NCBI GenBank assembly: GCA_030849075.1
Contig: JASAOO010002954.1
Coordinates: 1-14,689 of the forward strand
Length of the DNA: 14,689 bases
DNA from: Zelonia costaricensis
Taxonomy: Eukaryota; Euglenozoa; Kinetoplastea; Trypanosomatida; Trypanosomatidae
Direction: 5' to 3'
Position numbers and translations under genes: made by a program. The notes below the pieces were generated by a model. The model was not told the origin of the DNA. It ran no database searches and saw only the letters and a program-made list of their open reading frames with translations. Below, piece after piece: positions 8,189 through 14,689 of the stretch (the stretch's first letter is position 1; each line of letters starts with the position of its first letter).

Positions 8189-8287
8189 TCCTCCTCCTCC
8201 TCCTCCATCCACTTTTTTTTTTCTGCATTTATCCAGCGCACCTTGAAGCGTTGCCGGGGGAGAAGAAGATCTGGAGGAGGAGGAGGA
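8189..8287 (+). repeat. (TCC)n and (GGA)n tracts forming an inverted repeat
   Basis: Six TCC units at 8189-8206 and five GGA units at 8273-8287 are complementary over 15 bases, separated by about 66 nt. In RNA they could pair into a long hairpin, and in DNA the purine/pyrimidine asymmetry allows triplex formation. The position falls about 260-350 nt after the transporter stop codon. Confidence 0.6.
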
Positions 8288-8371
8288 GAGGGGGGGAGGT
8301 CTGGAATGCCCATGAAAGAAGAAGAGGAAACACTCTGTGTCAGCAAGCGTCGGTCGGCTACTGCGCGCGTC

Positions 8372-8405
8372 TGTGTGTGTGTGTGTACCTGTCTGTGTGT
8401 GTGTC
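8372..8405 (+). repeat. (TG)n microsatellite
   Basis: TG repeat of about 15 nt, a short interruption (acctgtc), then a second TG run. Such repeats are common in trypanosomatid untranslated regions. Confidence 0.85.
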
Positions 8406-8607
8406 TGGTACCTCCAGTGGCTTTCCCGTTCCCTCTCCAGCTTTTTTTTCTTGATAGCTTGTGTTTTCCTCTTCTCACTATTGTGCTTTCCCTCCCCCCT
8501 TCTTGTGCTCTTGTTGCTCCTGGCAAAGAAAAACCAAAAAAGAGTAAGAGAGTATACCACGAGGCTTACATGCCTGCTGCACGTACGCGTGTGAGCGCGC
8601 GAGACTG

Positions 8608-8660
8608 TTTGTGGGTGTGTGTGTGTGTGTGTGTTCGTGTGTGTGTGTTCGTGTGGGTCT
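8608..8660 (+). repeat. (GT)n microsatellite, interrupted
   Basis: The longest GT block in the window runs from about 8614 to 8634 and is followed by further GT runs broken by TTC. GT-rich sequence continues less regularly to about 8695. Confidence 0.85.
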
Positions 8661-8999
8661 GTTTGCGCGTCTTTGCTTGTCTGTGCTTGTTTGTGCCAGC
8701 GAGTTAGGTCAGGACTGTGCAACAGATCGAAGCACGGGAAGAGAGGCGGTAGAAGCGGCAGGGAAGGGGGGAAGGAGGGGGATCAAGTGAAGGGAATGGC
8801 ACAAGAGGTCGGGATGGGTGTCGCACGTCTGTGCACCCGCGCACTCGGCTGTGCAGCTTTTCACCCTCCGCATCGGGTGNTTCTTCTTCGTCGTTCTTGG
8901 TGCGTGCATGATTGCAAGAGTTCAACCCCGCCTTCCCGTTTTCCCTTCGCCTTCCCTTTTCAGCCACAGCAGTGGTGCACCGCGTCGTACGCATTGAAG

Positions 9000-9026
9000 T
9001 GTGTGTGTTTGTGTGTGTGTGTGTGC
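9000..9026 (+). repeat. (GT)n microsatellite
   Basis: GT repeats with one TTT interruption. It is complementary to the (CA)n run at 9376-9391, so the two could pair within one transcript. Confidence 0.85.
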
Positions 9027-9360
9027 GGGACGTGCGGCGCACAGCTCAAGGTATTGGTGGCCGCACCCAAATCGGCGAGCAAGACAGCGAGCGTCCACCT
9101 CGGCCGTGGAGGCCACATGACGCCGCGTGACGAGAACAGCCAGCTCCGTTAAGCGGCGATGACTTTAAAGCCCAGCTCACCGCGCCACCTCCCTGCACTC
9201 CTCCACTACCCTCGGATTGACATCCACACCCGAGAGATGTTCTCGGCCGCTGTCGCTTTCGCGCAGGAGGGGGTGGGGTAGGTGGAAAAGACAGGAAGTG
9301 CCACGCGAAGCGCGAAGTCGTTTTGCCTATGGTGCCTGTGACACCAGCGGTCAAACGCTC

Positions 9361-9391
9361 AAAAAAAAAAAAGCGCACACACACACACACA
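9361..9391 (+). repeat. A12 run followed by (CA)n
   Basis: Twelve A's (9361-9372), then GCG and eight CA units (9376-9391 approximately). The A run may mark a polyadenylation zone paired with the acceptor at 9553-9554 (inference). Confidence 0.7.
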
Positions 9392-9516
9392 GGCGAGCGA
9401 AGAGGGAGACTGGGGCAGCGGTGTGGGCGGTGGCGGTGGCAGTGGCTAGTGTTCCACTCCCCTACCCTCCCCCCCTCGTTACCTCCCTCACGTTGATTTC
9501 GTTTCCCACTGTTTTC

Positions 9517-9554
9517 TGACTGTTTACGCTTTTCTCCATCTTTCTTTTTCCTAG
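9517..9554 (+). promoter_or_regulatory. Strong candidate trans-splice acceptor without an attached gene
   Basis: A T-rich pyrimidine tract (gcttttctccatctttc, then tttttcct) ends in AG at 9553-9554. By composition it is the most textbook acceptor in the window. The first ATG downstream (9725) opens only four codons. It therefore marks either a distal alternative 5' end for the BRCT gene, with a long 5' UTR, or an unannotated transcript. Confidence 0.4.
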
Positions 9555-9976
9555 CGTGTGCGGTGCGAGGTTACACTTTCGATCACCACGATCACGTTGC
9601 GCACACACGTGTGGTGTCCCTGGGTGCCTGCAAGCTCTGACATCGCTCTCCTCATCTCAACAACGCTCTGCAGCGTTCTCGCATTGGTGAAACGACAAGC
9701 GGGAGTAGAGGCTGCGAGAGTGCGATGGACAGAGGGTGACAGGCCAAGCGCGCGGTGCAAGGCGAATAAGAAGAAAACAAAGTCTAGGCTCGGTACTCGT
9801 CCCGCGTCGTGTGGTGTGGAGAGGGTTGACAGGCTGTCAGGCACTCAAAAAGGGTGCTGGGGCGTTGGTGTGTGCGCGCGCACCGCCTCAGCGTCCGTGG
9901 CGCCGTAGCGGATGCTGAGGGGCCAACACGAACACACGCCAGCACGCGCAGCATCGGGGGCGGCCGACGAGCGCGC
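9555..9976 (+). other. Candidate unannotated trans-spliced RNA with hairpins
   Basis: This stretch lies between the strong acceptor at 9553-9554 and an 11-A run at 9977-9987 that could serve as a poly(A) zone about 260 nt before the BRCT gene's acceptor. It has no convincing ORF: ATG 9725 gives 4 codons, and ATG 9912 gives 55 codons running through the A run to a TAG at 10077-10079. It contains inverted repeats at 9604-9613 (10-nt palindrome), 9662-9677 (6-bp stem, 4-nt loop), 9827-9839 (5-bp stem, 3-nt loop), 9872-9883 (12-nt palindrome) and 9886-9920 (12-bp stem). It may be a noncoding RNA, a long 5' UTR, or ordinary spacer. The evidence is pattern only. Confidence 0.2.
9886..9920 (+). other. 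Stem-loop with a 12-bp stem
   Basis: Arms cctcagcgtccg (9886-9897) and cggatgctgagg (9909-9920) pair over 12 positions, with a single G-U wobble, around an 11-nt loop containing ggcgcc. A 12-nt perfect palindrome, gtgcgcgcgcac (9872-9883), lies 2 nt upstream. There is no U run after the stem, so it does not look like a bacterial-type or Pol III terminator. Its role is unknown. Confidence 0.5.
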
Positions 9977-10337
9977 AAAAAAAAAAAGAAGAGAAACGTG
10001 GGAAATGAGCCTCGCGCACACCCCTGTTGTAGGGAGGCCGCACCCACACCGCGGTCGCACGCCTTTACGCGCTCTCTAGTGCTCTCTGCCACGCCCCCCC
10101 TCCCCCCCCCGTACTGCGCCTCTCGCATCCATTCATCGCTCGCATCTGCAGACGGCGTCACACACGTGACGTTGCCTTGCTCACAACCATCATCCATCTC
10201 CACCCCCCCCCCTCTCCTCTCTCCGAGTCCTCTTCTTCTGTCTGAGATCTGGCATTGAAGCACCTGCGAGGTGTTCAGCCCTCCCCTCCGCAGAGCGAGC
10301 CTGCACGAGGTGCCTGGCCCGCGTGCACGCCGTCACC
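9977..10337 (+). promoter_or_regulatory. A-rich tract, pyrimidine tracts and acceptor region of the BRCT gene
   Basis: An 11-A run (9977-9987) is followed by C/T-rich blocks near 10092-10111 and 10199-10243. Candidate acceptor AGs are at 10150-10151, 10245-10246 (after cctcttcttctgtctg) and 10277-10278. No ATG lies between 10151 and 10338, so all give the same protein start. The site at 10245-10246 would leave a 5' UTR of about 91 nt. Confidence 0.45.
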
Positions 10338-11468
10338 ATGTTCGACGGCCGCGTCTTTCTCGTATCGCCAGCGGCGTCGCCGCACACAGTGGCGCACATC
10401 ACACAAAGCGGCGGCGGCGTTGTGTACGACCTCGACCACCGCACCGCCGTCACGTGTGTCATCGTCGCCAACCACATCAGCACTGGCAAGACGAGCTCCT
10501 CATCGACAGCGTCCGCGGGACGACGCACACGCGGGTGGGCGACGGCGAACGGGCTGGCGGCCTCGCTGGAGGACCGCGTACGGGCGAGCCGCATCCCGGT
10601 GCTCTACGAGCGCTGGGTGCACGCGTGCCTCCGCGAGGCGCGGCTGCTGTTGCCGTACAGCGACCACCCCGACACCGTCGCCTACGACCCCTTCCTCTTC
10701 GCCGGGCTCTGCTTTACCACAACGCAGCTGCTGCCCCTCCAGCTCAAGGCCAACGTCGTCGCCATCATGCAGTTCTACGGAGCCACGTACCACCCCGCGC
10801 TGCTCGACACAACCAACCTCGTCGTCTACAGCCACATGCGACTCGCACCACCGTGCAGGGCAGAGGCGTCAGTGTCCAGGGACACCGAGGCTGGCAGCGG
10901 GGCAGCCGCTTCGCATGCGGTGGCTGGGGGAGGCCTCAGAAGCGGCAGTGCGGCATCGCCCGCCGCGGCGGCTGCGGCCGCCGGATCCGACCCGCCCCCG
11001 ACGAAGCTGTCCGTTGCACGGGAGCGCGGGGTGCCGTGCGTGACGCCGCAGTGGATTCAGCTCTGCTTGACGGTCGGCGAGCTGCAGCCGTTTGCAGCAG
11101 CGGCCACGGCAGCGAGCGCAGGAGCCACACGCAGCGGCGGTGCATCAGCGCCGCGGCCCGCCATCCTCGCTGCAGCCGCCCCAGACAGCGCCGCCGAGGC
11201 CGACACCGCGACAGCCGCAGCGGCGTCCGAGCTCGCCGACACGCACGACGCGGTGGAGCGGTGGATCAGTGACGTGCTTGGGCCCTTGTGCGAGTCACCC
11301 GAGGCCTCGTCGCGTGCGGTCGGCGCAGCCTGCCCGGCACCGGAGTCCTCGCATGCGCCAGGGGAAGTGCAGGAGACGTCGGTGAGTGCCGATGAGCTGC
11401 ACGCCGCGGTGCGCCTGGCGTCCTCCTCCCTCGCCGCCACCTCTCGCAAACGCTGCCGCGATCGCTGA
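10338..11468 (+). CDS. BRCT-domain protein with two BRCT-like modules
   Basis: The protein is 376 aa, starting at the first ATG after the predicted splice acceptors (an in-frame GTG at 10323 is not a likely eukaryotic start) and ending at TGA 11466-11468. The N-terminal module (1-105) follows the BRCT pattern: FDGRVFLVSP, the Gly-rich turn SGGG (24-27), a hydrophobic strand TCVIVA, and the hallmark Trp helix LYERWVHACLREARLLLP (W93). A Ser/Arg-rich insert lies at about 50-70. A second module starts at about 118 (PFLFAGLCFTTTQLLPLQL, then VVAIMQFYGATYHPALL and LVVYS) and appears to resume at about 224 with CVTPQWIQLCLTVGELQP (W239). The two parts are separated by about 55 Ala/Gly/Ser-rich residues. 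The C-terminal third is Ala-rich and ends in a basic RKRCRDR. BRCT pairs bind phosphoproteins in DNA damage and cell-cycle control, so a nuclear scaffold role is inferred. No catalytic domain is seen. The orthologue is not identified. Confidence 0.8.
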   Translation: MFDGRVFLVSPAASPHTVAHITQSGGGVVYDLDHRTAVTCVIVANHISTGKTSSSSTASAGRRTRGWATANGLAASLEDRVRASRIPVLYERWVHACLREARLLLPYSDHPDTVAYDPFLFAGLCFTTTQLLPLQLKANVVAIMQFYGATYHPALLDTTNLVVYSHMRLAPPCRAEASVSRDTEAGSGAAASHAVAGGGLRSGSAASPAAAAAAAGSDPPPTKLSVARERGVPCVTPQWIQLCLTVGELQPFAAAATAASAGATRSGGASAPRPAILAAAAPDSAAEADTATAAAASELADTHDAVERWISDVLGPLCESPEASSRAVGAACPAPESSHAPGEVQETSVSADELHAAVRLASSSLAATSRKRCRDR

Positions 11469-12420
11469 GAGCCGCAGCGACGCACACTCCCTCGCACGAG
11501 ATGAGCAGCGGCGCTGATCGCCACGGCGCACGCCGTTCTCTTTTCTTTTGTCTTCCGCTGCTTGTTTAGCGCACCAGCACACATGGACGCAAGCACCTCG
11601 CACCCTCCCCCCTCCCTCCCTCTTCATAAACAGCGCGGCCACTCCGCCTTCCTCACCCTCCGCATCCTCCCCCCCCCCCCCTCCCCCTACGACCGCAATC
11701 ATAGAGGCACCGTCTGTGTATGCACGCGGACCGCACACCCCATAGACGCAGCCCTCTCCTCGTTTCCTTCACCCAGAAAGAGAGGGCTGTGTGGAATCGC
11801 AACACGAGAAGAAGAAGAAGCTCGCCAGAGTTAGCCGGCATCGGCACGCCTTGCCCCATCTGTCGGCGCTCCTTTTGCTGGCCCTCCAACACACGAGGCG
11901 AGCCGAAAAATGCCGTGAATGACAGTGGCACAGAAAAAAAAAAAACCAAAGTGCAACCGCATATCCTGGGACGGCAGGAGACAAACGCCGTCTCAGCCGC
12001 AGTGGGGGCTCTGCGCAGGTCATCCTCGTCTCGGTGTCCCTCCCATGCTGCCTTCTTGCAAGCACCAGGGTACACTTCCTTGCAGGAGTGCCGCCACTTC
12101 CCCCCCCCCCACCTCCCCGCTGCTGTCCTGTTTTGTTTTTGGTCTCTCTCTCCGTGTACACGAATTACGCTCGCCACGCCCACGTCTGCTCTTGGTCCCG
12201 TGACTCCGCGCAACTGCACTGTACATCCACACTCATGACACGCACCGGCACAAGCAAAGCACATCAGCGCTCGCCTCTGTATAGCTCTCTCAGCTTCGAA
12301 GCACTTCTGCCCTCTCGACCTGGCACCCCTGCCGCCTATCAGCCTACCCCACATCTCCACACACACACACACACGCAGTTTGTTGTCTGCCGTGTTCGCA
12401 CCCACGCAGGTGCACGCGTC
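11469..12420 (+). other. Intergenic region between the BRCT gene and VPS45
   Basis: No supported gene. It contains C-rich tracts (near 11600-11625, 11669-11691 and 12101-12113), a pyrimidine stretch ending in AG at 11775-11776, a 12-A run at 11934-11945 that could mark the BRCT gene's polyadenylation zone, and (CA)n at about 12358-12374. Short ORFs here, such as 11919-12203, run straight through the A run and have no recognisable content. Confidence 0.6.
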
Positions 12421-12482
12421 TTTCTGTTTTCCCTTTTTCTTCCCCCCATCCCTTCTCACACACCCCCACTCCATCCCAGCAG
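12421..12482 (+). promoter_or_regulatory. Predicted trans-splice acceptor of VPS45
   Basis: A T/C tract (ttttccctttttcttcccccc and following bases) ends in cccAGcAG, with AGs at 12478-12479 and 12481-12482, leaving a 5' UTR of about 24-27 nt before the ATG at 12507. No upstream ATG occurs after 12240. Confidence 0.6.
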
Positions 12483-12506
12483 CTCCGACGTTCTACTCGC
12501 ATCGCG

Positions 12507-14339
12507 ATGAGCGCGCACACGACGCTCACCAACATCGCCAGCACCCTGCGGGGCTCTAGCACGCCCGCACCGGGCGCCGGTGGTGCATCGGCGGTCATCT
12601 CCTCCTCCACCGCCCTCGCCCCATCCAACAACTTCTTCGCGCTGATTGATGCCTACATGAACCGCATGCTGCCGCGCGACAAGAACATGAAGGTGCTACT
12701 TGTCGACGACGGCGTCCTGCCGATGATCGCGACGGCCTTCTCGCAAACGGAGCTGCTCAAGCACGGCGTCTACCTGGTTGAGTCCCTCAACAGCGCGGCG
12801 CGGCAGCGGAACTTGATGAAGATGCTGCGCTGCTACATCCTGCTCCGGCCCAGCCTGGCGAGCGTGGAGGCGGCCTGCGCGGAGCTGCGCATGGCCAAGT
12901 ACCGCAACTACCACGTCTTTTTCTGCGGCGCGGCCAGCCCGGAGATGCTGGACCGGCTCGCCCAGGCCGACAACGACTCGCTCGTCGAGCAGGTGCAGGA
13001 GGTTTTCTGCGACTTCAACGCCGTCAACAGGGACGCCTTTGTGCTGGAGACGCCGCCCCCGCCGTCGCTCGTCTCGTCACACCTCTCGGTGACACAGATT
13101 CGGCGGCTGGCGGAAGGGCTCGCGTCTCTCATGGTGGCCCAGCGCCGCCGCCCTTTCATCCGCTACCAGAAGAACAGCCCCTTTGTCCAGCGCCTCGCGG
13201 CTGAGCTGGTGCACGTGCTCAAGAGCGATCCCGGGCTGTACGACTACCCGGCCCGTGACACCGTGCTGCTGCTGCTCGACCGCAGCGACGACCCCCTCAC
13301 CCCGCTGCTCACCCCATGGACGTACCAGGCGATGCTGCACGAGCACGTGGGGCTGCGCTCGAACACGCTGAAGCTGCCGGCCGAGGTGCCCGGCGCGGAG
13401 CCGGAGGGCTACGTCTTCTCCGAGCACGACGACACCTTCTTCGCCGCCAACATGTTCCACAACTGGGGCGACCTGTGCAACAACGTGAAGAAATACGTGG
13501 ACCAGTGCAAGGCCGCACTGAACCTCGACCGCTCTACCGCGACCCTAGAGGAGCTCAAGGCCTTCATGCAGAACATCCCACAGACCAAGAGCCTGACCGG
13601 GTCCGTGACGAAGCACACAACCGTCACGACGCACCTCTCGAACGTGATCAAGGCGCGCAACCTGCTGGAGATATCCCTTCTCGAGCAAGACATGACCACC
13701 TCGTCCGACCAGAGCGAGCACCTATCGCGGCTGCAGACCTTTGCCTCGCGGCCGAGCACGAGTCAGGAGGACCTTACCCGGCTGTGTCTTATCTACCACC
13801 TGCGGTACGAGGAGCCCGGGCAGCCCTCGCTGGTGGGACCGTACCTCGACCGCGTGAGCTCCAACTACGCCCTGCTGCTGCGCAAGCTGCGGCAGTACTA
13901 CGGGCCGCACCGCATCACAGAGCGCCTTTTCGCCGCCTCGGGTGTAATGGCTAAGATTGTCAAGACTTTTGTGGACGGCGGCAACATCTACACGCAGCAC
14001 GAGCCGGTGCTGAAGCGCACGCTGCAGCAGCTGTACAGCGGTCAGCTGGACCCGGCTTCGTACCCGTACCTGGCCCAGCCCACCTCCTCCTCCGGCGGCG
14101 GCGGCGGCATGACCAGCGCGGACTACAAGCCGACCGAGTCGATGGTGTACATGTGCGGTGGCTACACCTTTGCGGAGGCTGCGCTGGTGCACGGCATCAA
14201 CAACCGCACCCTCTACAAGCCGGCCGAGGCGGCCTCCTTCGCCGGTGGCGGCGGCAGCCTGCGGGCGTCTATCGGCGGTGAGGCGACCTTGAACACGCGT
14301 GGCTTCATCGGCCTGCTGGACCAGCTCGCGCCGTCGTAG
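12507..14339 (+). CDS. VPS45: Vps45, Sec1/Munc18-family vesicle fusion protein
   Basis: The protein has 610 aa with TAG at 14337-14339. It aligns along its whole length with Vps45, the Sec1/Munc18 protein that binds the syntaxin Tlg2/Syntaxin 16 and promotes SNARE assembly at the trans-Golgi network and endosomes. Family segments appear in order: MKVLLVDDGVLPMIATAFSQ (about 61-80), RNLMKMLRCYILLRPS (about 95-110), KYRNYHVFFCGA (about 131-142), RPFIRYQKNSPFVQRLA (about 215-232), LLLDRSDDPLTPLLTPWTYQ (about 255-274), LTGSVTKHTTVTTHLSNVI (about 363-381), NIYTQHEPVLKRTL (about 493-506), YPYLAQP (about 519), YMCGGYTFAEAALVHGINN (about 548-566), and a terminal TRGFIGLLDQL. The final segments with YTQH and the GG-TYEEA-like motif separate it from other Sec1 relatives. 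It carries about 30 extra Ser/Ala/Thr-rich residues before the domain and Gly-rich loops near 530-536 and 576-581. It is soluble or peripheral, with no signal peptide or membrane span. Confidence 0.96.
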   Translation: MSAHTTLTNIASTLRGSSTPAPGAGGASAVISSSTALAPSNNFFALIDAYMNRMLPRDKNMKVLLVDDGVLPMIATAFSQTELLKHGVYLVESLNSAARQRNLMKMLRCYILLRPSLASVEAACAELRMAKYRNYHVFFCGAASPEMLDRLAQADNDSLVEQVQEVFCDFNAVNRDAFVLETPPPPSLVSSHLSVTQIRRLAEGLASLMVAQRRRPFIRYQKNSPFVQRLAAELVHVLKSDPGLYDYPARDTVLLLLDRSDDPLTPLLTPWTYQAMLHEHVGLRSNTLKLPAEVPGAEPEGYVFSEHDDTFFAANMFHNWGDLCNNVKKYVDQCKAALNLDRSTATLEELKAFMQNIPQTKSLTGSVTKHTTVTTHLSNVIKARNLLEISLLEQDMTTSSDQSEHLSRLQTFASRPSTSQEDLTRLCLIYHLRYEEPGQPSLVGPYLDRVSSNYALLLRKLRQYYGPHRITERLFAASGVMAKIVKTFVDGGNIYTQHEPVLKRTLQQLYSGQLDPASYPYLAQPTSSSGGGGGMTSADYKPTESMVYMCGGYTFAEAALVHGINNRTLYKPAEAASFAGGGGSLRASIGGEATLNTRGFIGLLDQLAPS

Positions 14340-14689
14340 CGCGCGCGCGGTCAAGGGGGGGGGCGGGGTGGATGCGGTCTCAACAAGAGGGTGTGTGTAC
14401 CGGCGCCGAAGGTGGCCTGGCGCTGGCGCTTCTCTCCTCTCAGTCTCTCCTTCGGCAAGCCCGCTTGCATGGATGGCGATGTTTGGCGTTGGCCATGTCG
14501 CAAACGGCGGCCGCGTCGATGCGCATTTCTTGCGCGAGGTCGTTGGCGCTGTTGCATTGTTTTTCCCGCTTTGGTGTACCGTGTCATTGTTGCGTGCCTG
14601 TTGTCTTTCCCTCTGTGCCCTTCCTCTTCCTTCACCTTTCTGCCCTTTTTTTTCTTCTCGCCTTCCCCTTGTGCCGATGGCGTGAGGGT
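14340..14689 (+). other. 3' flank of VPS45
   Basis: This is presumably 3' UTR. It starts with a GC repeat, then a G-rich block at 14355-14371 (nine G's, C, four G's, T, GG), which permits at most a two-layer quadruplex. T/C-rich sequence begins at about 14560 (including a T8 run near 14647-14654) and could belong to the next gene's acceptor region, which lies outside the window. No gene is supported here. Confidence 0.55.

Larger units (their letters stand above)
7933..9516 (+). other. Long 3' flank of the CTL-like gene, rich in simple repeats
   Basis: No gene is supported here. Frames that are open owe it to GT repeats and begin at GTG or TTG. The stretch contains a T run (around 8212-8222), complementary (TCC)n and (GGA)n tracts, three GT-repeat blocks, an ambiguous base at 8880, G-rich sequence around 8758-8783, and a 12-A run at 9361-9372 directly followed by (CA)n. 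The first part is presumably the 3' UTR of the transporter gene. The A run lies about 180 nt before a strong splice-acceptor signal at 9553-9554 and could mark where that mRNA ends. Confidence 0.6.

Noticed and set aside
6781..8526. 581-aa minus-strand ORF over the transporter gene
   Set aside because: It is antisense to a confident CTL gene. Its peptide is His/Arg/Glu-rich shadow sequence produced by the strong third-position bias of the + strand, and it runs on into repeat-rich UTR.
8608..8660. Repeated GT blocks considered as a CRISPR-like or tandem array
   Set aside because: There are no unique spacers between equal-length repeats; this is an ordinary dinucleotide microsatellite.
8920..8928. 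GTTCAACCC, matching the tRNA B-box consensus
   Set aside because: The flanks do not pair as a T stem, no A box lies at the right distance upstream, and no acceptor stem can be drawn.
8186..9152. ORFs encoding Val/Cys-rich peptides over GT repeats
   Set aside because: They begin at GTG or TTG rather than ATG, consist of translated microsatellite, and one contains the ambiguous base.
9100..9990. Possible SIDER-type degenerate retroposon ending in an A run
   Set aside because: Leishmania 3' UTRs often carry such elements, but I could not identify the conserved signature or a target-site duplication by eye. A profile search with SIDER1/2 models would decide.
9912..10079. 55-codon ORF starting in the 3' arm of the stem-loop
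   Set aside because: It encodes Lys residues from the A run and Arg/His/Pro noise, and no domain is visible. Kept only as a note within the candidate RNA.
10323..10337. Upstream GTG start for the BRCT protein
   Set aside because: Nuclear genes of trypanosomatids use ATG. The ATG at 10338 is the first after the predicted splice acceptors and directly begins the BRCT module.

Overview
The window reads as nuclear DNA of a trypanosomatid protist, most likely Leishmania or a close relative (Crithidia, Leptomonas). The reasons are: five long intronless GC-rich reading frames all on the + strand; gaps of about 0.7 to 2.4 kb filled with C/T tracts, A runs and (GT)n/(CA)n repeats; pyrimidine tracts ending in AG a short way upstream of start codons, as expected for spliced-leader trans-splicing; and a protein set (a kinetoplastid-style low-complexity hypothetical, a Pns1/CTL-type transporter, Vps45) that is eukaryotic. 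The species cannot be fixed from the sequence. One unresolved base (N) sits at 8880.

Layout, left to right: (1) an Ala/Ser-rich hypothetical protein, probably cut by the left edge of the window, ending at 2796; (2) a ~1.04 kb gap with a weak 120-codon small-ORF candidate; (3) a 610-aa hypothetical protein with a basic, nuclear-looking C-terminus (3836-5668); (4) a 0.73 kb gap with a G-quadruplex motif; (5) a 509-aa multi-spanning choline-transporter-like (SLC44/Pns1) protein (6403-7932); (6) a long 2.4 kb gap with GT/CA microsatellites and a second, well-formed splice-acceptor signal in its middle, followed by a region with several hairpins and no convincing ORF; (7) a 376-aa protein with two BRCT-like modules, the second split by a low-complexity insert (10338-11468); (8) a ~1.04 kb gap; (9) VPS45, a Sec1/Munc18 protein of endosomal SNARE-mediated fusion (12507-14339), followed by its 3' flank.

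The genes do not form a functional pathway. They look like ordinary neighbours in one polycistronic transcription unit, where neighbouring genes are often unrelated and expression is set by trans-splicing, polyadenylation and 3' UTRs. I see no mobile element with coding capacity, no CRISPR array, no rRNA or tRNA, and no strand switch. I found no clear new multi-gene system. The items most worth a second look are the possible extra trans-spliced, hairpin-containing RNA at about 9555-9976, the split tandem-BRCT protein, and the two unrecognised proteins.
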